Origin: Sulfomarinibacter sp963733915
Lineage (GTDB): Bacteria; Acidobacteriota; Thermoanaerobaculia; Thermoanaerobaculales; Sulfomarinibacteraceae
Direction: 5' to 3'
DNA: 64,000 nucleotides
NCBI GenBank assembly: GCA_963733915.1
Contig: CAVTEP010000008.1
Location: 186,001 to 250,000, forward strand
Positions 46,297-55,479 of this stretch are shown here, one piece after another; the stretch's first letter is position 1, and each line of letters opens with the position of its first letter. The translations under genes were made by a program, and so were the position numbers. The notes below the pieces were generated by a model. It was not told the DNA's origin. It saw nothing but the letters and a program-made list of their open reading frames with translations, and made no database searches.

Positions 46297-49038
46297 ATGA
46301 TCGGCAGCAGTTTTTCACACTACAAGGTGACCTCGAAGCTGGGCGAGGGCGGGATGGGGGAGGTGTGGCGGGCCGAGGACACCAAGCTCGGCCGCCAGGT
46401 GGCATTGAAGATGCTGCCCGAGGTCTTTGCCCAGGATCCCGAGCGGCTGGCGCGATTCGAGCGCGAGGCGCGGGTGCTGGCGTCGCTTTCGCACCCCAAC
46501 ATCGCCGGGATCCACGGTCTCGAGGAGGTCGACGGCAAGCGCTTCCTGGTGATGGAGCTGGTGGAAGGGCAGACCCTGGCCGAGCGCATCCAGCAGGGGC
46601 CGATGCCGGTCGACGAGGCGGTGCGCATCGCCAAGCAGATCGCCGAGGCGGTGGAGGCGGCGCACGAGAAGGGCGTGGTCCACCGCGACCTCAAACCGGC
46701 CAACGTCAACCTCACACCGGACGGCGGCATCAAGGTGCTGGACTTCGGTCTGGCCAAAGCCTTGATCGGTGACCCGATGTCCGGCGACAGTGTCAGCCAC
46801 GATCTGTCGCTGTCGCCGACCCTGACCCAGGCGATGACCGGGCTGGGGGTGCTGCTGGGAACCGCGGGTTACATGAGCCCGGAGCAAGCGCGGGGCAAGC
46901 CGGTGGACCGGCGGGCGGACATCTGGGCCTTTGGCTGCATCCTCTACGAGATGCTGACCGGCCAGCGCTTGTTCACCGGGGAGACGGCGACCGACGTGAT
47001 CGGCGCGGTGGTGCACAAGGAGCCCGACCTCGACGAGCTGTCGTCGAAGGTGCCGGCGCGGATCCGCCGCCTGCTCGAGCAGTGCCTGCAAAAAGATGCG
47101 ACCCGTCGCCTGCAGTCGATAGGCGACGCCCGGATCGCGCTCCAGGAGTGGATCGAAAACCCAGCGGCGGAAGACGCCGTTGCGCCCGAGGTCGCCCGCC
47201 GTTCGCCGTGGGTGCTGGCCGCAGGTATCGCGGCCGGATTGGCCGTTGGCTTGCTGGTCGGCGCCATGGTCCTCGGCGGTGGCGGCGAGCCCGAAAAGGT
47301 GCGGCGATTCGAAATCAACGTCTCGGAGCAGGGGCTGTTCTCCCGTCTGGGTTCCGGCATCGTGGTGTCTCCCGACGGCAGCATGATCGCCTATACGACG
47401 GGTCAGGAAGGCCAGACCCAGTCGCTGATTCTACGCCCGCTGGAACGTTTTCAGGAAACCGTGCTCGCCACCGGCGAAGGCGGCAGCGGTCCCTACCACC
47501 CGTTCTTCTCTCCGGATGGGAGTTGGCTGGGTTACGTGACGCCGGGCGAACTCAAGAAGATCTCGACCAGCGGCGGTGCGCCGATCACCCTCGCCCAGGT
47601 CGAACGCAGCCGCGGCGCCACCTGGGGCCCGGACGGCACCATCGTCTACAGCCGTTCGATCTACACGGGATTGTCACGGATCTCGGCGTCGGGCGGTGAC
47701 CCGCAAGCTCTGACCGAGCTCGACGAGGCGGCCGGCGAGCAGTCGCACCGCTGGCCGCAGTGGCTCCCGGGTGGCAAGGCCGTGCTCTTCAGCTCGCTGG
47801 CCGAGGGTGGCCAGTTCGTTTTCGAAGACGCTGCTATCGAAGTCGTGGAGGTCGATACCGGCAAGCGAAAGGTCGTGCACAGGGGAGGTTACTACCCCCG
47901 GTACGTACCGACCGGGCACATCCTCTACGTCCACGAGGGTACGCTTTTCGCCCTGCCGTTCGACGTCAAAAAGCTCGAGGCCACCGGCTCGCAGATGCCG
48001 GTATTGGAGGGGCTCGAGACCAACGCCGGCCAGGGTTCGGCGCAGTACGCAGTGTCGGACAACGGACTCCTGGTTTACCTCGAAGGCGGGAACGCGCTCG
48101 AGCCCTTCCCGATCGTGTGGGCCGACCGCGATGGCCGCAGCGAGACCTTGTGGGCCGAGCCGGGGATCTACGGCACGCCCCGACTCTCACCAGACGGCAA
48201 ACGACTCGCAGTCTCGGTGCAGCGCGGCGCGAACTGGGACGTCTGGGTCTATGACCTGGAGCGGGACGTCGCCACCCGGATCACCTTCGGCGAGGCCTAC
48301 GACGCCGACCCCGAGTGGTCGCCGGACGGCCGCTGGATCGCCTACGAGGGCGAGATCGACGGGGTCGACGGCATCTTTCGCAAGCGCACCGACGGCACGG
48401 GCGACGCCGAAATGTTGATGGAGCCCGGCAAACAGACCTTTCCGTCGCCTCAGTCGTGGGCGCCCGACGGGCGGCACCTGGCGATCCAGAGCGCCGGCGA
48501 GGGCGGCCAGACCGACATCTGGATCCTGCCGATCGACGCGGACGGCGGTGCCGGGGAGCCAGAGGCCTTTGCCCGGACGCAGTTCGAGGAAAACGGCGCG
48601 AGCTTTTCGCCGGACGGGCGCTGGCTCGCCTACAGCTCATCCGAAACCGGCCGCCCCGAGGTTTTCGTCGCCTCGTTCCCGCCGGGTGGCGGCAAGTGGC
48701 AGGTTTCGGACGGCGGCGGCACCCAGGCTCGGTGGTCGCGAGACGGCCGCGAGCTCTTCTTCCGCACCGACGCCGGCGTGATGTCGGTCAGGGTATCGAG
48801 CGATGGGAACTCCTTCCGGGCGAGCCGTCCGGAGATCGTCTTCGAGGGCAACTTCCTCGGCGGGCTGCGCGGGGTGCTGCTCCCCGGATACAACTTCCCG
48901 GACTACGACGTCTCGGCCGACGGCACGAGCTTCGTCATGTTCCAGGGCACCGCCGAGGGAGCTCTCGCCACCGAGGCCAAGGTCGTGCTCGGCTGGTTCG
49001 AGGAGCTGCGCCGTCTTTCCCGCGCCGGTGCCCGTTAG
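46297..49038 (+). CDS. Tandem receptor kinase copy 5 (intact)
   Basis: A 913-residue kinase. Residues 1-333 (kinase, linker, membrane helix, GGGGEPE) are virtually identical to copy 4. Then the sequence changes abruptly to its own propeller (KVRRFEINVSEQGLFSRLGS, DRDGRSETLWAEPGIYGTPR, ending WFEELRRLSRAGAR). The propeller has PD40 units such as WSPDGRWIAYEGEIDGVDGI and FSPDGRWLAYSSSETGRPEV. The sharp switch right after the membrane helix is the clearest sign of domain shuffling in the array. An in-frame start at 46240 exists, but MIGSSFSHYK at 46297 matches the other copies and has GGAGGAGCGAGC. No terminator is obvious in 49039-49187. Confidence 0.95.
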   Translation: MIGSSFSHYKVTSKLGEGGMGEVWRAEDTKLGRQVALKMLPEVFAQDPERLARFEREARVLASLSHPNIAGIHGLEEVDGKRFLVMELVEGQTLAERIQQGPMPVDEAVRIAKQIAEAVEAAHEKGVVHRDLKPANVNLTPDGGIKVLDFGLAKALIGDPMSGDSVSHDLSLSPTLTQAMTGLGVLLGTAGYMSPEQARGKPVDRRADIWAFGCILYEMLTGQRLFTGETATDVIGAVVHKEPDLDELSSKVPARIRRLLEQCLQKDATRRLQSIGDARIALQEWIENPAAEDAVAPEVARRSPWVLAAGIAAGLAVGLLVGAMVLGGGGEPEKVRRFEINVSEQGLFSRLGSGIVVSPDGSMIAYTTGQEGQTQSLILRPLERFQETVLATGEGGSGPYHPFFSPDGSWLGYVTPGELKKISTSGGAPITLAQVERSRGATWGPDGTIVYSRSIYTGLSRISASGGDPQALTELDEAAGEQSHRWPQWLPGGKAVLFSSLAEGGQFVFEDAAIEVVEVDTGKRKVVHRGGYYPRYVPTGHILYVHEGTLFALPFDVKKLEATGSQMPVLEGLETNAGQGSAQYAVSDNGLLVYLEGGNALEPFPIVWADRDGRSETLWAEPGIYGTPRLSPDGKRLAVSVQRGANWDVWVYDLERDVATRITFGEAYDADPEWSPDGRWIAYEGEIDGVDGIFRKRTDGTGDAEMLMEPGKQTFPSPQSWAPDGRHLAIQSAGEGGQTDIWILPIDADGGAGEPEAFARTQFEENGASFSPDGRWLAYSSSETGRPEVFVASFPPGGGKWQVSDGGGTQARWSRDGRELFFRTDAGVMSVRVSSDGNSFRASRPEIVFEGNFLGGLRGVLLPGYNFPDYDVSADGTSFVMFQGTAEGALATEAKVVLGWFEELRRLSRAGAR

Positions 49039-49187
49039 AATGATCGGATCATCTAGGATCGTGTGAGATCGAGGCTTGGAAGTGCATATCAGCAGGGGCA
49101 GCGACAGACAGCAGAGACGGGGTCAGTGAGCGGCGGCAGCAGCAGCGGCCGGGGCAGCGGGCGCGGGTCGTGACGACGGCATGGCTG

Positions 49188-49676
49188 TCAGTCGGATGCG
49201 TCGCTCGCCGGGGGGCATTCGCAGTCGGGGCATCCGCGGTCGAAGACCACCTTCCAGGCGCCGTCGGGACCCCGGCGCCAGACAGAGTTGAAGGTGCCGA
49301 TTCTGGTCCCGTCCGGAGCCAGGACCGGCCCCGACGTGAGGCCGAGGGCGCCCGAGTCGAGCACGGCCGCAGTGTCCGGCGACCACGAAAACGGCGCTTC
49401 AGGTCCGTCGAAAAACGGCTTCCAGGCCGCCGCCACCGCCTCGCTGCCGCGGATCTCGCCGCGACCTCCGAAAAACACCGCGTCCTCCGCAAGAAACGTC
49501 ACGAACGCAGCGTGGTCGCGGTCGGCCATGGTCTGCGCGAAGGCCTGCTCGGTGGCCCGCAGGTCTCCAGCGACGTCCGCCGTACCGACGCCCTCGGCGG
49601 CTGCGACAACTCGAGGCGCGACGACGGCGAGGATGATGGCGGAGACGACGAAAGTGATTTGAATCGAATCGCGCAT
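49188..49676 (-). CDS. Exported DUF4440/SnoaL-like protein
   Basis: A 162-residue protein with a signal peptide (MRDSIQITFVVSAIILAVVA) and an NTF2-like cone fold: DLRATEQAFAQTMADRDHAA-FVTFLAEDAVFFGG, then GSEAVAAAWKPFF and WRRGPDGAWKVVFDRG. DUF4440 proteins are small, often dimeric and of varied or unknown function. It ends with a Cys-rich tail CPDCECPP, which may bind a metal or form disulphides. The start at 49676 has GAAGGAGGAGCCC directly upstream. It converges with the last kinase gene. Confidence 0.83.
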   Translation of the reverse strand: MRDSIQITFVVSAIILAVVAPRVVAAAEGVGTADVAGDLRATEQAFAQTMADRDHAAFVTFLAEDAVFFGGRGEIRGSEAVAAAWKPFFDGPEAPFSWSPDTAAVLDSGALGLTSGPVLAPDGTRIGTFNSVWRRGPDGAWKVVFDRGCPDCECPPASDASD

Positions 49677-49954
49677 GGGCTCCTCCTTCGATGATCGACA
49701 GAGAAACATACGAATTCTCTCCCGAGGCGTTTCGCGGCCGAATCCTTCACGAAAAGCCGAGATGTGCTGGCGGTGCGGGCAGGCGTCGAAAAACTGAAAT
49801 CAACACGCTGCTGCAAACGTTGTTGCGGAAAGAAGAGACCGTCCTTCTGAGAATATTGGAGAGGGAACATGACGAGATCAGTGGGCAGCGCGACGGAGAA
49901 TAGAGTTCTGAACACGGACGCGGTCGGCAGCGCCGGAAAAACGACCGCGTCGCC

Positions 49955-51124
49955 ATGATTATCCTACCGAAGATTCGCCAGAACATTTGTCTCACGGCCC
50001 ATCCCGCCGGCTGCCGGGAGCAGGTGCGGGAGCAGATCGCGTACGTGCAGGGCCAGCCACCGGTCGAGGGACCCAAGAGGGTCCTGGTTGTCGGTTCTTC
50101 GAACGGCTACGGGTTGGCCGCGCGAATCGTGTCGGCGTTCTCGTGCGGAGCGGCTACCGCTGGGGTGTTTCTCGAACGACCCGGCGCCGAATCGCGGACC
50201 GCGACGGTCGGCTGGTACAACAACATCGCGCTCGAGCAGGAAGCCCACGCGGCTGGTCTGGTGGCCTTCAGCGTCAACGGGGACGCCTTTTCACCCGACG
50301 TCAAAACCGAGACGATTCAACGGATCCACGACGAGATGGGCCCGGTCGACTGTGTGATCTACAGCATCGCGGCGCCACGTCGGATCGATCCGAAAACCGG
50401 TCAGATCTACTCATCCGTGGTCAAGCCGATCGGGCAACGATTCTCCGGCAAGACCGTCGACATCAAAACCGGCGCTCTGTCCGAAGTGGTTGCCGAGCCC
50501 GCGACCGAGGACGAGATCGCTGAAACCGTCAAGGTGATGGGCGGTGAAGACTGGATGGATTGGATCGCCGCCCTGCACGATGAAAAGGTGCTCGCCCGGG
50601 GTGCGGTGACGGCGGCCCTCTCGTACGTGGGTCCGGCCTTCACCGCGCCGATCTACCGGGACGGCACGATCGGCCGCGCCAAGGAGCATCTCGAGGCGAC
50701 CGCCGAGAAAATTCAGAGTCGATTCGAGCACATGGATCTGCGGGCCGTCGTTTCAGTCAACAAAGCGCTGGTCACCCGAGCGAGCGCCGTGATCCCTTCG
50801 GTGACGCTGTACATCTCTCTTCTCTACGCGGTCATGAAGCGCAAGGAGTTGCACGAGGGCTGTATCGAACAGATGTACCGGCTCTACCGCGACTATCTCT
50901 TTGCAGCCGACCCGAAACCGCTCGACCCCGGTGGCAGGATCCGCTTGGATGATTGGGAGATGCGGGAGGACGTGCAGCGCGAGGTCGCCGAGTTGTGGCA
51001 GCAGGTGATCGAAGATCCAATCCGGAAGGTCCCCGAAATCGACGGTTTTCGCCACGAATTCCTGCGCCACCACGGCTTCGAAATGCCGGGTGTGGACTAC
51101 GACCAGGATGTCGATCCAACCTAG
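49955..51124 (+). CDS. fabV: Enoyl-ACP/trans-2-enoyl-CoA reductase FabV
   Basis: A 389-residue NADH-dependent enoyl reductase that completes the fatty-acid elongation cycle; FabV is the isoform known for low triclosan sensitivity. It opens MIILPKIRQNICLTAHPAGC, a typical FabV start. The dinucleotide site is VLVVGSSNGYGLAAR; the FabV-type Y-x8-K active site is present as YRDGTIGRAK; and SVTLYISLLYAVMKRKELHEGC with FRHEFLRHHGFEMPGVDYDQ near the end are family blocks. The start is fixed by homology; the upstream ribosome site is weak. The 278-nt region before it holds no clear gene. DoxX follows 45 nt downstream, possibly co-transcribed. Confidence 0.96.
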   Translation: MIILPKIRQNICLTAHPAGCREQVREQIAYVQGQPPVEGPKRVLVVGSSNGYGLAARIVSAFSCGAATAGVFLERPGAESRTATVGWYNNIALEQEAHAAGLVAFSVNGDAFSPDVKTETIQRIHDEMGPVDCVIYSIAAPRRIDPKTGQIYSSVVKPIGQRFSGKTVDIKTGALSEVVAEPATEDEIAETVKVMGGEDWMDWIAALHDEKVLARGAVTAALSYVGPAFTAPIYRDGTIGRAKEHLEATAEKIQSRFEHMDLRAVVSVNKALVTRASAVIPSVTLYISLLYAVMKRKELHEGCIEQMYRLYRDYLFAADPKPLDPGGRIRLDDWEMREDVQREVAELWQQVIEDPIRKVPEIDGFRHEFLRHHGFEMPGVDYDQDVDPT

Positions 51125-51169
51125 CCGAAAGGAATCCACCGTGGTTGGGCTGGCAAAGAAAGGGACGGA

Positions 51170-51604
51170 ATGAACCTCAAGACAATCCTCTCCGTGCGCG
51201 ACTCAACGACATTTGCCGACCTCAGCCTGCTGTTGATCCGGTTTGTCGGCGGCGTCGCCTTCATGCTGCACGGGTGGGGCAAGATCCAGAACCCGTTTGG
51301 CTGGATGGGACCGGACGCATTTGCGCCGGGCATGTTCCAAGCGCTCGCGGCGCTCTCCGAGTTCGGTGGTGGGCTGGCGTGGGTCATTGGTTTGCTGACG
51401 CCGCTCGCCTCGTTGGGAATCGCTTCCACGATGGCGGTCGCGGTGTATTTCCACGCCGTGATGAGGGGCGACCCGTTCGTCTCGTCGGGCGGAGGCCCGT
51501 CCTTCGAGCTCGCGGCGATTTATTTCTCTATCGCCGTGCTGCTGTTTGCGATCGGCCCGGGACGGCTGTCCCTCGACAGAACGATCTTTGGTCGTCGCGC
51601 TTGA
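51170..51604 (+). CDS. DoxX family membrane protein
   Basis: A 144-residue protein with four hydrophobic segments: LSLLLIRFVGGVAFMLHGWG (with the HGWGK motif of DoxX), FGGGLAWVIGLLTPLASLGI, IASTMAVAVYFHAVMRGDPF and AAIYFSIAVLLFAIGPG, closing LSLDRTIFGRRA. DoxX/DoxD-type proteins are small membrane proteins linked to quinone or thiol redox chemistry in some bacteria; the role here is not defined. A purine-rich GGGACGGA precedes the ATG. It lies 45 nt after fabV. Confidence 0.88.
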   Translation: MNLKTILSVRDSTTFADLSLLLIRFVGGVAFMLHGWGKIQNPFGWMGPDAFAPGMFQALAALSEFGGGLAWVIGLLTPLASLGIASTMAVAVYFHAVMRGDPFVSSGGGPSFELAAIYFSIAVLLFAIGPGRLSLDRTIFGRRA

Positions 51605-51725
51605 GCACGGTGGTCGATTGTTCCGATTCTGTGGACCGCATTCCCGGCGATCAGTCCAATGAGAGAAAACGCCGTGACGCACTGCAGATCGCCGGTCGCA
51701 ACGGAGAGGTGGCGAGATAAGCGGG

Positions 51726-53115
51726 CTAGGAGAGTCGCGCCCACAGGTAGAAAACTGCGCCCACCGCGGCCCCGCTCAGGAGAATCATCCACTCGTAGGG
51801 CCACACCAGGGCTGAGGGGCTGCCTGGCAGGTAGAGCATCGCCATGCCGAGCGCGAGGGCAAAGGCCGTGTACCCGACGAACGATCCATACCGGACACGG
51901 TACGGCCTCGGCATCTCCGGTTCCTTGCGGCGCAGGACGACAAACGACAGCGCCACCATGGCGTAGGCGATCACGATTCCCAGACCACCGGCATCGACCA
52001 ACCAGACCAGGGTCTGTCGACCGAAGAGGGGCGCGATCACGGCCAACGCGCCCACCAACACGACGGCGTTTGCCGGCGTATTGAAGCGCGGGTGCAGCCG
52101 GGCGAGGAACCGCGGCAGCGAACCGGCCTCGGCCAGGGCGTAGATTGCTCGGCTGCCGCCCACCAAAAACGCATTCCAGCTGGTGAGGATGCCGGCGATC
52201 CCGGCCACCACCACGAGCTTGCCGACCAGGGGCCTGCCCCAGACCGCGGATCCGGCGTCGGCCGTCACCAGCCTCGCGCCGGCGAGGGCTTCACCGTCGA
52301 GCGACATCGAGACGCCGAGCACGATCAGGACATACCAGGCCACCGCCATGATCACCGAAATCACCAGCACGGTGCCGATCTCACGGTACGGCAGGTCGAT
52401 CTCCTCCGCGGCCTGGGGAATCACGTCGAAGCCGACCAGGAGAAACGGCACCATCACGAGCACGGTCAGCATTCCTTTGATACCGTCGACCTCGAGCGGC
52501 TGCATGTTTGCGGCGCTGCCGTTGGCGAGCGCGCCGCCGACCACGACCACCCCGGCCAGCAGGATGACCAGGGTCACCGCGGTCTGCACCACCGCCGCCA
52601 TCTTGATGCCGACCACGTTGACCGCAGTCATCACGAGGGACCCGGCGACACCGATCAGCACCCAGCTCGAGGTAGACCTCGTAACCGGCGACCGTCCAGA
52701 GATAGCCGGTCTTCAGACCGGGGAAGAGGTACTCCATGACCGTGGGGAGCGCCACGACCTCGAAGGCCACGACGCTGACATACCCGAAGATGATCGCCCA
52801 GGTGCACACGAATGAGGCGCCGGGGCCGAGGGCACGCAGGCTGTAGATGTGCTCGCCGCCAACCAGCGGCATCGCGGCCGCGAGCTCCGCGTAGGTCAGA
52901 CCGATAAAGGCGATCACAGTGCCGCCGATCAAGAACGCGGCGATGGCGCCGAGGCTGCCGGCCGACTGCAGCCAGGTGCCGGCAAGTGCCACCCAGCTCC
53001 AACCGATCATGGCGCCAAAGGCCAGCGCCAGAACCTCTCGCCGCTTCAGAACGCGGATCAGCCGGCCCTGCTGCGTCACGGACTCAGCGCGGGTCACGCC
53101 GTCGCCGTGACTCAT
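51726..53115 (-). CDS. APC superfamily amino-acid permease, frameshifted near 52665
   Basis: About 462 residues if repaired, with 11-12 transmembrane segments. The N-terminus RREVLALAFGAMIGWSWVAL has the unwound TM1 G-x-M-I-G motif of APC transporters, followed by GGTVIAFIGLTYAELAAAMP and GGEHIYSLRALGPGASFVCT. The shift near 52665 breaks TVAGYEVY from SSWVLIGVAGSLVMTAVNVV; after it come FLLVGFDVIPQAAEEIDLPY and the C-terminal helices. Its ATG is 1 nt downstream of the aminotransferase stop, so the two form an operon, probably import and transamination of the same amino compound. Confidence 0.85.
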
Positions 53116-53116
53116 C

Positions 53117-54391
53117 TCAGGCTTCCAGGACGTCGCTCATCGCGGCGAGCACCGTGTCGAGCTCGTCGTCGTTGATGGTCAGCGGCGGCTGGATGCGAAG
53201 TACGTTGCCGTACACACCGCCGATGCCGATCAGAACCCCCCGGTCGCGCACGGCCGCCTTGATTTTCTTTGCGGCCTCTACCGCCGGCGCCTTGCTCTGA
53301 GCGTCCTCGACCATCTCGATACCGATCATCAGGCCTCTGCCGCGGATCTCGCCGATGGTCAGGCCTTTCGGCTTGATTTCGCGAAGTGCCCGCATCACTC
53401 TTACGCCCTTTGCGGTCGCCTGGCCGGCCAGGTCGTTGTCTTCCATGAACTCGATATTGGCCAGCGACGCGGCGCACGAGATGGGGTTGCCGCCAAAGGT
53501 GGTGAGGTGATCACCCGGCTGGAACGCGTCGGCAATCTCCTTTCGGGCAATGAAGGCGCTCAGAGGAAAGCCGTTGGCGATGCCCTTGGCCATGGCCATG
53601 ATGTCCGGCTCGACGCCGTAGTGCTCGATGGCGAACATTCTGCCGGTTCGGCAGAATCCGGACTGGACCTCGTCGGCAATCAACAACACGTCGTGCTTTT
53701 CCAGGACCTCCTTGGCAACCTTGAAGTAGTCGTCCGGCGGCACGATGAGGCCACCCTCGCCCAGCAGAGGCTCGGCGATGAAGAACGCGACGTTGTCCGC
53801 GGTATGGAAGTTGATGACATCGTCGATTGCCTCGGCGCAGGCCGTGCCGCAGCTGTCGGGCTCGAGACCGAGCGGGCACCGGTAACAGTAGGGCGCCGGC
53901 GCAAACGCGACCCCGGGCATGTAGGGTCCACCGCCCCGCTTTCTGGTCGCGTTGCCGGTCAGGCTCAGGGTGCCGTAGGTCCGCCCGTGGAACGAATGGG
54001 TGAGAGCAATGGCCTCGTTCTTGTTGCTGTAACGTCTGGCCAGCCGGACCGCGCCCTCGATCGCCTCGGCGCCGCTGTTGCCGAAGAAGGTCTTCTGGAG
54101 ATCGCCGGGGGTGATCTGGGCCAGCTTCTCGGCCAGGTCGGCCACCACCTCGACGTGATAGAGATACGAAGAGCAGTGGACCAAACGTTCCATCTGCTGT
54201 CGCGCGGCCGCCAGGATCTTTTCGTTGCCGTGGCCGGTGTTGACAACCGAGATCCCGGCGAAGCAGTCGATAAAGCTGCTGCCGTCGGGTCCGAAGTAGG
54301 TTGCGCCCTAGGCGCGGTCGATCACCAGCGGGTCGACGGCCGGCAAGAACGCGGTGTTGACGTACGTGTCGTATTTTTCCCTGGTGTCCAC
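53117..54391 (-). CDS. Class III PLP aminotransferase with in-frame amber codon
   Basis: The 424-residue frame starts at a GTG (54389-54391) with AAAGGAGG 7 nt upstream. It continues DTREKYDTYVNTAFLPAVDP, then meets TAG at 54308-54310 (PLVIDRA-TAG-GATYFGPDGSSF), codon 28. Beyond it all class III features follow: FFGNSGAEAIEGAVRLARRY, HSFHGRTYGTLSLTGN, LIADEVQSGFCRTGRMFA and the PLP lysine in MAMAKGIANGFPLSAF. Homologues usually have Glu, Lys or Gln there, all one base from TAG. Without read-through the first good internal start is ATG 54193, which would lose substrate-site residues. Probably a GABA or beta-alanine type transaminase. Confidence 0.85.
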
Positions 54392-54578
54392 CTCAGATCC
54401 TCCTTTGAGGCATATCTTAGCCCGCGCTTCGCTCTTGACGCCGTGCTCTGAAGCGGTGAACACCCGATCGGATTGATCATTTGGATCTTGGGTCCGGACA
54501 TTTTTTGGGGCCGAGCACATTTCTCAAGACCTCAGAGCCTGGCACACACGCGTGTACTATGAGCCCGGAGGAAGGGTG

Positions 54579-55434
54579 ATGGTGAGGTGCTTCCTGCCAA
54601 TTCTCGTGATGTCGGCGCTCTCCGCACTCGCGCCCGGCTCGGTGAAACACGCAAATGATCCCGGCGACGACGAGGTCGCGGCGTATGAGGAAGCATGGAG
54701 CGCTGCCGTTGACCGGGTGACCCCTGAGGGTTATCTCTACGAGGAGCTTCGCCGCTGTGCGGGCTGCCACGAAACCGCCAAAGACGCTGCCGGCAACTCC
54801 ACCCACCGCAACGCCATCGGTATCACCGGCGAGCCCTCGTCGCCGACTCTCACCGGCAAAGGTTGGCTCAGCGGCGCCCACGGTCGCAGTCAGGACCCTG
54901 AGATCGTCTCCAACACCTACTGCGCGTGGTGCCACGCGCCGAGCCAGCCCGGTGTCACTGACGACATCCGCGCCGGCCGGTCCATTGGGTCGGACCGGGC
55001 CGGGGTCAGCTGCATCGCCTGCCACGCCAGCGATGCCGTCGACGAGAGAGTTCGGGACCTACCAGGCCAACTTCCGGCCGGGTGGTGACCGCGACAGTCT
55101 GGTGGACTTCGTGCCCCGCCAACCGGCGAGTGGCACCGAGACCAACGCCCAGTGCCTCTTCTGTCACATTCGCCCACATCCCTTTGCAGCGCCACCACAT
55201 GGGGAGATTGTCGACAGTGGAGATCTTCGCTGCATCGATTGCCACATGGCCGTTTACAACGTCACCGAGTCGGGTCGCAAGGAGCGCTACCACAACATGA
55301 AGGTCAGCTCCAACAACGACCCGGCCACGTGTCGGCCGTGCCACGACTACAGTCAAGCCGAGGTGTCGATGCGGTGTGCCGAGTTAGTGCCCGCGTCTGC
55401 GTCCATCGCTCACGCCGTTCCGCCTTTTGAGTAG
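54579..55434 (+). CDS. Periplasmic hexaheme cytochrome c, frameshifted near 55045
   Basis: A signal peptide (MVRCFLPILVMSALSALAPG) precedes six CxxCH haem sites: CAGCH, CAWCH, CIACH, then after the shift CLFCH, CIDCH and CRPCH. The spacing and the downstream HIRPHPFAAPPHGEIVD block resemble cytochrome c554-type electron carriers. The shift lies between CHASDAVDE and FGTYQANF; both sides are well formed, so it is likely one missing or extra base. The ATG at 54579 has GGAGGAAGGGTG upstream; a GTG at 54552 is less likely. It is followed after 45 nt by the amidohydrolase gene. The partner oxidoreductase is not in the window. Confidence 0.86.
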
Positions 55435-55479
55435 TCGGGCCCCGATGCGGCACACCGAGCCGGTTCCCTGGAGGTACGC

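Larger units (their letters stand above)
35152..49038 (+). repeat. Tandem array of five receptor-kinase genes sharing near-identical 5' halves
   Basis: Five direct repeats begin at 35152, 37909, 40788, 43542 and 46297. The first ~870 nt of each gene (kinase domain) differ by only scattered bases. Copies 1, 4 and 5 stay alike for about 1000 nt through the membrane segment. Copies 1 and 4 are alike over the whole 2.7-kb gene and the 46-nt spacer after it (GTGTCGGTTTCCGCGAGATC is shared). All share GGAGCGAGCATG at the start. Gene gaps are 46, 153, 45 and 46 nt, so co-transcription is likely. Confidence 0.95.

Noticed and set aside
49691..49903. A 70-residue frame between the DUF4440 gene and fabV
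   Set aside because: No ribosome site, no recognisable family; the 278-nt gap is treated as non-coding.
54308..54310. Pyrrolysine at the TAG of the aminotransferase
   Set aside because: The enzyme class and likely lineage do not use pyrrolysine, and no pyl genes are visible; a point mutation is simpler.
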